Source: Deltaproteobacteria bacterium (lineage in GTDB: Bacteria; Desulfobacterota; Desulfobacteria; Desulfobacterales; C00003060). From it: 5,487 nt of DNA. Location of the stretch: NCBI GenBank assembly GCA_003647435.1, contig QMMV01000159.1, positions 1 to 5,487 on the forward strand. Reading direction: 5' to 3'. Position numbers and translations under genes: made by a program. Below, piece by piece: positions 1-4,925 of this stretch. The notes beneath the pieces were generated by a model. It was not told where the DNA came from. It saw only the letters and a list, made by a program, of their open reading frames with translations, and ran no database searches. The first letter of the stretch is position 1, and the number at the start of each line of letters is the position of its first letter.

Positions 1-92
1 GATGTTGCGGTTTACGAAGATGTCTGAAAAATGATGCTTGCAGTCGTTGCAAAGGTTTTCACACAAATGGATATGTCTGGTATGCCGGATAA
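1..92 (+). CDS. Possible C-terminal end of a Cys-rich upstream protein (partial)
   Basis: Reading from base 3, a frame stays open from the window edge to a TAA at 90-92, giving 29 residues. It contains five cysteines, including a CSRC pair (DACSRCKGF), and ends NGYVWYAG. The stop lies 12 nt before the mltD ATG, a normal operon spacing, and the cysteine density looks like the end of a metal-binding or zinc-ribbon protein. I do not recognise the family. The other two plus-strand frames stop at 25-27 and 32-34, so the upstream gene could equally end in one of those and this frame could be chance. The evidence is only openness over about 90 bases, so confidence is low. Confidence 0.3.
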   Translation, partial: CCGLRRCLKNDACSRCKGFHTNGYVWYAG

Positions 93-104
93 AGGTGGCT
101 GGTT

Positions 105-1991
105 ATGAGGGCCTTTTTAAAAGAATTGGTTGTGCTTGCCGCAATCTGTTTGGCGGCAGGGTGCTCCCCTGCATGGCAGCAAATCGACTCCTGCAACATA
201 TCCCGGGAACCAAAAGGGGTTGCTTCTGCATCACCACCAGCAGTCAAGGCGACTGATTTGCGATACCGGGATGTTACAGCCAAGACTGCAGCCTCGTTGA
301 CCCCAACCGTCTCCCCTGCTGATTGTCTCATGCCTGCAGAGGGAAACCAGGTGGTGAAAGCCCCGCCCCGGATGGAGGAAAAGGTTTCTGAAGCTACTTC
401 CGCAACCGAGTCCCCCCATAGAAACACCCTTAAAAAATCCCAGCAGCTCCTCGATGAGGCCCTGGAATTCTGCACGGCTTCGCAGGATTTTTGGGCACAC
501 GGAGATTTTGAAAATGCCATTGCTTCCCTGGATCAGGCCTACAGTCTGATCCTGCAGGCCGATACCAATGATGACCCGAAGCTTATCCAACAAAAAGAGG
601 ATATACGTTTCATGATCTCGAAACGGATGCTTGAGATCTATGCCTCACAACATACGGTGGTCAACGGCAACCATGATGCCATCCCGATGGTCATGAACCG
701 CCATGTTCGAAGGGAAATCAACCTCTTCAAGGGGGCGGAAAGGAATTTCTTTATCAGGGCTTACAAGCGATCCGGGAGATATCGCATGCGAATACTCAAG
801 GCGTTAAAAGAAGCAGGACTTCCTGAAGAACTTTCATGGCTGCCACTGATAGAGAGTGGATTCAACGTAAAGGCCCTGTCTCGGGCTCGAGCCTTGGGTT
901 TGTGGCAATTCATACCTTCAACAGGGTACAAATTCGGCCTCAAAAGAGATCAATGGATAGATGAACGGATGGATGTAGACAAGTCCACACAGGCAGCAAT
1001 CGCCTACCTTCGAGAACTTCACAATATCTTCGGGGACTGGTGTACGGTGCTTGCAGCATACAACTGCGGGGAAGGAAAGGTTTTGCGGGTTATCAGAAAC
1101 CAAAACATAAACTATCTTGACAACTTCTGGGATCTCTTTGAAAAACTTCCATGGGAAACCGCTCGATATGTACCACGATTTCTGGCGGCCCTCTTTATCG
1201 TTAATAACCCCAAGCAATTTGGGCTTGATTTAACAGATCCTGATCCGCCATGTGAGTGGGAAGTAGTGACCACTTCCAAGCAGCTTCACTTGGCAGATAT
1301 AGCTAAAGTGCTGGGGATGTCGGAGAAAAGCCTTGTGATGCTCAACCCTGAGCTCCGCTACAAGATAACTCCGCCCACATCGTACGAACTGAAGATACCT
1401 GAAGGTAAAAGGAGTCTCTTAATCGCAAAAATGGATAAGCTTCCGGCCTACATTCCATCAAGTAGGCTGTATTCGTATCACCGGGTACGACCTGGCGAGA
1501 CACTCTCACAGCTGGCACGGCGTTATCACACCAGTGTCCGTGCCATTAGCAATATGAATAACATACGAAGGGAAAACTTCATCAGGGCGGGACGGAGATT
1601 AAAGATCCCAACAGGACGGAGATGGCCTCTCTATGTCGCAACAAGAAAGGCTTCTTCTCTTCAATCAAAATCGATCGAATACCACGTCAGGCGCGGGGAC
1701 TCGCTATGGCTCCTGGCAAGGAGATACAAGACAAATATCCAGCAGATCATGCGGTTAAACGGCATGAAGTCCACCCGCCTCCATATCGGACAAAAGCTGA
1801 TCATACCCAAAGGAACGCATCAGCCCCCGCCGCGCGGGTCAACAACCAAGTATCGAGTAAAACGGGGGGATAGCCCCTATCAGATTGCCATGCGGCATAA
1901 CATGAAGCTGGAACGGTTTCTTCGCCTCAACAAGCTCACCCCGAGATCCAAAATATACCCTGGACAGGTGTTTCTCGTAGATGTAGAATAA
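105..1991 (+). CDS. mltD: MltD-like membrane-bound lytic murein transglycosylase, lipoprotein with three LysM repeats
   Basis: Predicted to cleave the glycan strands of peptidoglycan without hydrolysis, forming 1,6-anhydro-muramyl ends, while anchored as a lipoprotein facing the periplasm. Residues 1-20 form a short lipoprotein signal (MRAFLKEL, hydrophobic run, LAAGC), with Cys20 as the lipidation site. Residues about 21-110 are low-complexity. About 112-180 is helical and TPR-like (GDFENAIASLDQAY). The SLT domain (about 230-345) has the catalytic Glu250 in LPLIESGF, then GLWQFIPSTG and AAYNCGEGKV (Tyr319, Asn320). Three LysM peptidoglycan-binding repeats follow at 458-502, 526-568 and 583-628. 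The third has GDSP where the second has GDSL. At 628 aa it is longer than E. coli MltD (about 450 aa), through the N-terminal region and the third LysM. The ATG at 105 is chosen because the signal peptide begins there; a weak GGTGG-type ribosome site precedes it. The domain order makes the family call secure. Confidence 0.95.
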   Translation: MRAFLKELVVLAAICLAAGCSPAWQQIDSCNISREPKGVASASPPAVKATDLRYRDVTAKTAASLTPTVSPADCLMPAEGNQVVKAPPRMEEKVSEATSATESPHRNTLKKSQQLLDEALEFCTASQDFWAHGDFENAIASLDQAYSLILQADTNDDPKLIQQKEDIRFMISKRMLEIYASQHTVVNGNHDAIPMVMNRHVRREINLFKGAERNFFIRAYKRSGRYRMRILKALKEAGLPEELSWLPLIESGFNVKALSRARALGLWQFIPSTGYKFGLKRDQWIDERMDVDKSTQAAIAYLRELHNIFGDWCTVLAAYNCGEGKVLRVIRNQNINYLDNFWDLFEKLPWETARYVPRFLAALFIVNNPKQFGLDLTDPDPPCEWEVVTTSKQLHLADIAKVLGMSEKSLVMLNPELRYKITPPTSYELKIPEGKRSLLIAKMDKLPAYIPSSRLYSYHRVRPGETLSQLARRYHTSVRAISNMNNIRRENFIRAGRRLKIPTGRRWPLYVATRKASSLQSKSIEYHVRRGDSLWLLARRYKTNIQQIMRLNGMKSTRLHIGQKLIIPKGTHQPPPRGSTTKYRVKRGDSPYQIAMRHNMKLERFLRLNKLTPRSKIYPGQVFLVDVE

Positions 1992-2000
1992 TTTAAAAAG

Positions 2001-2076
2001 GCCCCCGTAGCTCAGGGGATAGAGCAAAGGATTCCTAATCCTTGTGCCGCAGGTTCGATTCCTGCCGGGGGCACCA
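2001..2076 (+). tRNA. tRNA-Arg (anticodon CCT)
   Basis: A complete cloverleaf is visible. The acceptor stem is GCCCCCG (2001-2007) with CGGGGGC (2066-2072). The D stem is GCTC/GAGC (2010-2013 with 2022-2025). The anticodon stem is AAGGA/TCCTT (2027-2031 with 2039-2043) around the loop TTCCTAA, which places CCT at 2034-2036. The T arm is GCAGG-TTCGATT-CCTGC (2049-2065). The discriminator is A2073 and CCA is encoded at 2074-2076. It reads AGG codons. It begins 9 nt after the mltD stop on the same strand, with no terminator between, so it may be cut from the mltD transcript or have its own promoter inside mltD. I see no second copy of its 3' end in the window, so there is no sign of an integrated element here. 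Confidence 0.97.
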
Positions 2077-2100
2077 ATTATTCCACACCATTTACGTTCC

Positions 2101-2127
2101 TTAAGCGACCCTGCTTTTACCGCTTAG
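2101..2127. terminator. Weak hairpin between the converging tRNA and amrS
   Basis: TAAGCG (2102-2107) pairs perfectly with CGCTTA (2121-2126) around a 13-nt loop, with one further T-G wobble outside. The right arm includes the amrS stop codon. It lies where the rightward mltD-tRNA unit and leftward amrS meet, as expected of a two-way terminator. However, neither strand has a U-tract after the stem, so intrinsic termination is doubtful and the match could be chance. Confidence 0.2.
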
Positions 2128-3152
2128 CCTCCTTTCATCCCTACGCCGGCCACCGACGTGCCGCAGTTGGGGCAGTGACCGCCAGGCTGGACGCGGTTCT
2201 CCAGAATCTGGTAGCCAAGGCGCCGGATCAGCGTCTGCCCGCATTTGTGACAGACGGTATTGGACTCACCCGGCAGGTTGCCTATGTAGATATACCGCAG
2301 TCCTGCTTCCAGTCCGATTTCCCGGGCCCGGTCCAGTCTCTCAACAGGCGTGGGGGACACATCTGTCATCTTGTAATTCGGAAAGAAGCGGCTGATGTGC
2401 CAGGGGGTATCAACTCCCAACTCCTTGGCCACGAAATCCGCTGCGTCCTTCAGTTCTCCATCATCGTCGTTAATCCCGGGAATGACAAGAGTGGTCACCT
2501 CCAGCCAGATGCCCAGCCGCTTCATCACTTTCATCGTGTCCAACACCGGCTGCAGCCTTGCCCCCACGTACGTGCGGTAAGTCTCGTCTCGGAAGGCTTT
2601 CAGGTCGACATTGGCCGCATCGAGATAGGGCTGAAAAGTCTCTAACATCTCCTCGGTCATGTAACCATTGGTGATGTACAGGTTGGCTAATCCCGCCTCA
2701 TGTGCCAGGTGAGCCGTATCATAGGCATACTCGAAGAAGATGGTCGGCTCGGTATATGTGTAGGCGATACTGCGGCAGCCGGCCTTTTGAGTTGCAGCAA
2801 CGACCTGTTCGGGGCTTGCTGTTTCCCCCAAGATAAGATGTCGCTCGCGCACCATCTGGGAAATATCCCAGTTCTGACACCAACGGCAGCGGAAGTTGCA
2901 TCCCGGGGTGGCGATAGAGTAGGCGGCCGAGCCGGGGTAGAAGTGAAACAGCGGTTTCTTCTCTACAGGGTCTACGTGCTGGGCGATCGTGCGTCCATAG
3001 ACCAAAGTGTAGAGAGTTCCGCCCCGGTTTTCCCGAACCCGGCAGATACCGTTGTTGCCATCGGCGATGAGGCAACGGTGAGCACACAGGTTGCAGCGCA
3101 CCTTGCCCTCCGGTAGCTTTTCGTACAGCATAGCTTCTTTGGTGGCATCCAT
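2124..3152 (-). CDS. amrS: AmrS-type radical SAM protein (AmmeMemoRadiSam system)
   Basis: A radical S-adenosylmethionine enzyme, 342 aa, related to the pyruvate formate-lyase activating enzyme group. The 4Fe-4S/SAM motif CNFRCRWC gives Cys85, Cys89 and Cys92, the CX3CX2C spacing of the superfamily. An N-terminal Cys cluster (CNLCAHRC at 20-27, Cys37) and the segment ATPGCNFRCRWCQNW are typical of AmrS. YTYTEPTIFFEY (131-142), NVDLKAFRDE (181-190) and WHISRFFPNY (251-260) also match my memory of the family. The C-terminus adds a zinc-ribbon-like pair, CHKC (301-304) and CPNC (327-330). Start: an AAGGAGG site (complement of 3161-3167) lies 8 nt before ATG. The family takes its name from co-occurrence with AMMECR1 and Memo proteins; neither is in the window. 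I know of no firmly established reaction. The J-domain gene lies 45 nt upstream on the same strand, so co-transcription is plausible. Confidence 0.9.
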   Translation of the reverse strand: MDATKEAMLYEKLPEGKVRCNLCAHRCLIADGNNGICRVRENRGGTLYTLVYGRTIAQHVDPVEKKPLFHFYPGSAAYSIATPGCNFRCRWCQNWDISQMVRERHLILGETASPEQVVAATQKAGCRSIAYTYTEPTIFFEYAYDTAHLAHEAGLANLYITNGYMTEEMLETFQPYLDAANVDLKAFRDETYRTYVGARLQPVLDTMKVMKRLGIWLEVTTLVIPGINDDDGELKDAADFVAKELGVDTPWHISRFFPNYKMTDVSPTPVERLDRAREIGLEAGLRYIYIGNLPGESNTVCHKCGQTLIRRLGYQILENRVQPGGHCPNCGTSVAGVGMKGG

Positions 3153-3160
3153 CTAAGTTT

Positions 3161-3167
3161 CCTCCTT
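3161..3167 (-). promoter_or_regulatory. Strong Shine-Dalgarno of amrS
   Basis: The complement reads AAGGAGG, 8 nt before the amrS ATG. It fixes this start and suggests good translation even if the mRNA begins upstream of the J-domain gene. Confidence 0.8.
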
Positions 3168-3197
3168 CCGATAACTTCTTTAATCAGGGTCAATACA

Positions 3198-3608
3198 TCA
3201 CTTCATCAGGGTTTCATATGCCTTTTGAATCGCGACGAACTTTTTGTGGGCAAGGTCTTGAAACTCGTTGCCGAGGTGCTGGACCTTGTCGGGATGGTAT
3301 TTTGCAACCAGCCTCTTATAGGCCTGTTTTATCTCTTTTTTCGAGGCACCCGGCTGAAGGCCGAGTATGCTATAAGGGTCTTCGTCCTCAGGCATCCCTT
3401 TATCTTGCGCACTCTCCTTCCCGGCGTAAGCCGAAGATTTATTGCTTGCCTGGTGTCCCTTTTTCAGCCTGGACGTCCACCACAGCACAAGGGCGAATAC
3501 TGCAAGGTCATCAAGCCAGCCGGGACCAAGCATACAGTCCGGTAACACATCACATGGGTTAATAAGATACAAAAAGGCTATTAGCCAGGGCAGATATTTT
3601 TTGATCAT
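3198..3608 (-). CDS. J-domain protein with N-terminal DUF1232-like membrane segment
   Basis: A 136-aa protein in two parts. Residues about 5-46 are hydrophobic and carry YLINPCDVLPD followed by LGPGWLDDLAVFALVL. This is the Y-x3-P-x-D-x2-P-D ... G-x2-DD pattern of DUF1232 (YkvA-like) proteins. After a polar linker (47-76), residues 78-136 form a J domain: DPYSILGLQPGASKKEIKQAYK, then AKYHPDK with the HPD triad at 105-107, then a terminal helix (FVAIQKAYETL). J domains stimulate the ATPase of an Hsp70 (DnaK) partner, so this is predicted to be a membrane-tethered co-chaperone acting on the cytoplasmic side. It lacks the Gly/Phe and zinc-finger regions of full DnaJ. The ribosome site is weak (GAGG 11 nt before the ATG). 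The start is chosen because the hydrophobic segment begins directly after it. The gene reads towards amrS. Clients are unknown. Confidence 0.88.
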   Translation of the reverse strand: MIKKYLPWLIAFLYLINPCDVLPDCMLGPGWLDDLAVFALVLWWTSRLKKGHQASNKSSAYAGKESAQDKGMPEDEDPYSILGLQPGASKKEIKQAYKRLVAKYHPDKVQHLGNEFQDLAHKKFVAIQKAYETLMK

Positions 3609-3642
3609 TTTTCCGAAAGCCTCAAAAAATGAACAAAACCAC

Positions 3643-3671
3643 TTGCAATCAGGGAAAAGATGATTTATTTT
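3643..3671 (+). promoter_or_regulatory. Candidate sigma-70-type promoter for the FmdB-family gene
   Basis: TTGCAA (3643-3648), a 17-nt spacer and TATTTT (3666-3671) match four of six bases at each consensus box with ideal spacing. Transcription would begin near 3678, leaving a leader of about 38 nt before the TTG start at 3716. It sits in the 107-nt divergent spacer facing away from the J-domain gene. AT-rich DNA gives such matches by chance, so confidence is modest. Confidence 0.35.
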
Positions 3672-3700
3672 TCCAGTTGCATGAACAGTTGAGATCTTTG

Positions 3701-3718
3701 AAGGAGGTTATAAAATTG
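3701..3718 (+). promoter_or_regulatory. Shine-Dalgarno that fixes a TTG start codon
   Basis: AAGGAGG (3701-3707) is followed by 8 nt and TTG (3716-3718). The in-frame ATG at 3629 would add 29 residues that do not resemble the family and would bury this site inside the gene. Confidence 0.75.
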
Positions 3719-3925
3719 CCACTGTACGAATTTCGCTGTTCAAAATGCGGCCATGAATTTGAAGAAATAGTCTTCCTTACAGACAAGGAACCCATAAAGT
3801 GCCCAAAGTGCGGCGCATCCAATCCTGAGCGCCTGTTGTCGATGTTTTCCTCCAGTAGCTCATCTTCGGACACACCAAGCTATACCGCATCCTCGTGCAG
3901 CACATCTCATGGGGGATTCTCTTGA
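3716..3925 (+). CDS. FmdB-family zinc-ribbon miniprotein (TTG start)
   Basis: A 69-aa protein starting MPLYEFRCSKCGHEFEE, the classic opening of the FmdB regulatory/zinc-ribbon family. Cys8 and Cys11 (CSKC) plus Cys29 and Cys32 (CPKC) form one zinc ribbon, and the RLLSMFSSSS segment that follows is typical. The frame extends back to an ATG at 3629, but TTG at 3716 is the better start: AAGGAGG at 3701-3707 lies 8 nt before it, and the family signature begins there exactly. Residues 45-51 are seven serines in a row, and the tail to residue 69 is Ser/Thr-rich and probably disordered. The family's function is poorly known; FmdB was linked to formamidase/amidase regulation in Methylophilus. It is probably cytoplasmic. 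A single-gene unit is likely, since about 420 nt without a gene follow. Confidence 0.88.
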   Translation: MPLYEFRCSKCGHEFEEIVFLTDKEPIKCPKCGASNPERLLSMFSSSSSSSDTPSYTASSCSTSHGGFS

Positions 3926-3936
3926 GCATAAACCGT

Positions 3937-3953
3937 ATCAGCAGTTCGCTGAT
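3937..3953 (+). terminator. Small hairpin 11 nt after the FmdB-family gene
   Basis: ATCAGC (3937-3942) and GCTGAT (3948-3953) form a perfect 6-bp stem with a 5-nt loop just past the stop codon. A T6 run occurs only at 3973-3978, about 20 nt on, so it is not a standard intrinsic terminator. It may protect the mRNA 3' end. Confidence 0.25.
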
Positions 3954-3980
3954 GGATATAGATGAAAAGTAATTTTTTAG

Positions 3981-4006
3981 GTTCAAAGTTCCGTAGTTCA
4001 CGGTTC
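3981..4006. repeat. Degenerate heptamer repeat (phased GTTC)
   Basis: GTTC occurs at 3981, 3988, 3996 and 4003, at spacings of 7, 8 and 7 nt. On the opposite strand this reads as a run of GAAC units. It is non-coding and looks like a decayed short tandem repeat. From memory, similar GTTCAA/GTTCAC phased runs are scattered in deltaproteobacterial genomes; that comparison could not be checked here. Confidence 0.5.
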
Positions 4007-4033
4007 TTGGCCCGTCCACGGGCTTGCTTGCTG

Positions 4034-4080
4034 AACGGCAAAAACTCGGCTCACCGCGGTAGCTGCCAAACCGTTTTTTT
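4034..4080 (+). terminator. Possible intrinsic terminator (imperfect stem plus T7)
   Basis: AACGG (4034-4038) pairs with CCGTT (4071-4075), directly followed by or overlapping a run of seven Ts (4074-4080). An alternative fold uses GGCA/TGCC plus inner GCT/AGC. The U-tract fits a rightward terminator for the FmdB-family transcript, but it lies about 150 nt beyond the stop and the stem is short and interrupted. Confidence 0.25.
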
Positions 4081-4203
4081 GTGATCTTTCCCTGGAATGA
4101 TAACACTAAGTGGGTGTAAACCGCAACCGGCTCTTTCCCTTGACCACAACCTCTTGTTCTGATAAACATTTCGTATCAGTTTAGATTTTTGAAAATGTTA
4201 TTG

Positions 4204-4276
4204 CGGACAGGCCATCCGATTGGAGACTGGCTCACTGTCTGAGTTTGAGACGGTCTCCAATCGGATGGCCTGCCCG
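4204..4276. repeat. Long perfect inverted repeat (20-bp arms, 25-nt loop)
   Basis: The left arm at 4208-4227 (CAGGCC...GGAGAC) is the exact reverse complement of the right arm at 4253-4272. Outside one mismatch, three further pairs (4204-4206 with 4274-4276) extend the stem. The loop (4228-4252) can itself pair GTCT (4237-4240) with AGAC (4248-4251). It ends 70 nt before the nitroreductase ATG. No T-tract follows directly; a T6 run (4290-4295) comes 14 nt later. It could be a miniature mobile element or dispersed palindromic repeat, a structured RNA leader, or an imperfect terminator for transcription arriving from the left. Confidence 0.85.
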
Positions 4277-4313
4277 TTCCTTATCTCTGTTTTTTGAAAG
4301 GGCCAAAACGATA

Positions 4314-4319
4314 CATAAT
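4314..4319 (+). promoter_or_regulatory. Candidate -10 element of the nitroreductase-pcm unit
   Basis: CATAAT matches the TATAAT consensus at five of six bases and lies 27 nt before the ATG. That would give a leader of about 20 nt containing the AAGGAG ribosome site (4335-4340). No good -35 box sits at the right distance: TTGAAA at 4294-4299 is only 14 nt upstream. The call is weak. Confidence 0.25.
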
Positions 4320-4346
4320 TTCCAATCTTGCTGAAAGGAGCTGCCG

Positions 4347-4919
4347 ATGGATCTGTACGAAGCGATCAGAGGGCGAAGAAGTATCCGCAGGTTTAAACCA
4401 AATCGTGTGCCGAAGGAAATCCTTGAGAAGATTTTTGAGATTGCCCTCTGGGCTCCCTCCGGCATGAACCTGCAAAACTGGTATTTTGTGGTTGTTACCG
4501 GTGAGCGAAAGGATGCACTTGTTGAAATAGCGAGCAAGGGCTATAGCTACATTGAGCCTGTTCTTAAGGATGTTTTTGCTGAAAAGCCTCCCGTAGTTGA
4601 GTTTACAAAGAAGTTCTTTGCCCGGCTTGGCGGAGCACCAGTAATTATCCTCGCCTACTTTGAGCCGACCAGAGAGAGAGAGGAGACGAGCATCCAGACA
4701 GTAGCTGCAGCCATTCAGAATCTCTTGCTGGCAGCCCATGCTGAGGGATTGGGCACCTGCTGGATGACAGGCCCGGTGCATGTAGCCGACCAGATCAATG
4801 AATTCTTAGATATTCGTGACAAGACATTGGTGGCAATTATTCCCATCGGATATCCGGATGAATCCCCCCGCGCCCCGAAGCGGAAACCAGACCGTGTAGT
4901 ATACCAGGGATTTGAATAG
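4347..4919 (+). CDS. Nitroreductase family FMN-dependent oxidoreductase
   Basis: A 190-aa flavoprotein of the nitroreductase superfamily, which uses FMN and usually NAD(P)H to reduce nitro compounds, quinones or flavins. The opening MDLYEAIRGRRSIRRF is the family's FMN-phosphate-binding start (Arg10, Arg11, Ser12). WAPSGMNLQNWYFVVV (35-50) is the next conserved block, matching the usual APS...QPW pattern with Asn41, Gln43 and Trp45. AAAIQNLLLAAHAEGLGTCWMTG (120-142) and IIPIGYPDE (164-172) complete it. The length is normal for the compact members, which act as cytoplasmic dimers. AAGGAG at 4335-4340 is 6 nt before the ATG, so the start is well supported. pcm follows after 6 nt. The physiological substrate cannot be told from sequence. 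Confidence 0.92.
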   Translation: MDLYEAIRGRRSIRRFKPNRVPKEILEKIFEIALWAPSGMNLQNWYFVVVTGERKDALVEIASKGYSYIEPVLKDVFAEKPPVVEFTKKFFARLGGAPVIILAYFEPTREREETSIQTVAAAIQNLLLAAHAEGLGTCWMTGPVHVADQINEFLDIRDKTLVAIIPIGYPDESPRAPKRKPDRVVYQGFE

Positions 4920-4925
4920 GACAGT

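Larger units (their letters stand above)
3926..4346. other. 421-nt intergenic region without a credible gene
   Basis: I find no convincing coding sequence. The frames open here on the minus strand (4169-3777 and 4537-4232) run antisense through the FmdB-family gene or the nitroreductase and resemble no family I know. In order it contains a small hairpin (ATCAGC/GCTGAT, 3937-3953), four GTTC motifs spaced 7-8 nt (3981-4006), a compact GCCCGT/ACGGGC palindrome (4010-4023), a possible terminator with a T7 tract (4034-4080), CTGATA/TATCAG flanking 9 nt (4159-4179), and the perfect 20-bp inverted repeat (4208-4272). The density of short repeats suggests a repeat graveyard or regulatory spacer rather than a lost gene. 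Confidence 0.7.

Noticed and set aside
59..520. 153-aa minus-strand open frame at the start of mltD
   Set aside because: It lies opposite the lipoprotein signal and N-terminal region of mltD. No recognisable motif, and mltD has full domain support.
1458..1991. Three LysM segments considered as a DNA tandem repeat
   Set aside because: The repeats are similar only at protein level; the DNA has diverged, so this is an old domain repeat rather than a nucleotide repeat array.
2175..2645. 156-aa plus-strand open frame inside amrS
   Set aside because: It is antisense to the conserved C-terminal half of amrS, and its His/Gln-rich translation has no recognisable domain.
4010..4023. Palindrome GCCCGTCCACGGGC as an operator
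   Set aside because: It has 6-bp arms with a 2-nt centre and no nearby promoter, and short GC palindromes arise by chance. It is kept only as part of the intergenic description.
3777..4169. 130-aa minus-strand open frame across the FmdB-family gene and spacer
   Set aside because: It runs antisense to the Ser-rich tail of a clear gene, includes translated GTTC repeats (TVNYGTLNL), shows no family resemblance that I recognise, and I saw no ribosome site convincing enough to support it.
3926..4346. Riboswitch or CRISPR in the long spacer
   Set aside because: I see no recognisable riboswitch core, and there are no identical direct repeats of CRISPR length with regular spacers.
4232..4537. 101-aa minus-strand open frame over the inverted repeat and nitroreductase start
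   Set aside because: It is antisense to the conserved FMN-binding start of the nitroreductase and contains part of the palindrome. No known motif.
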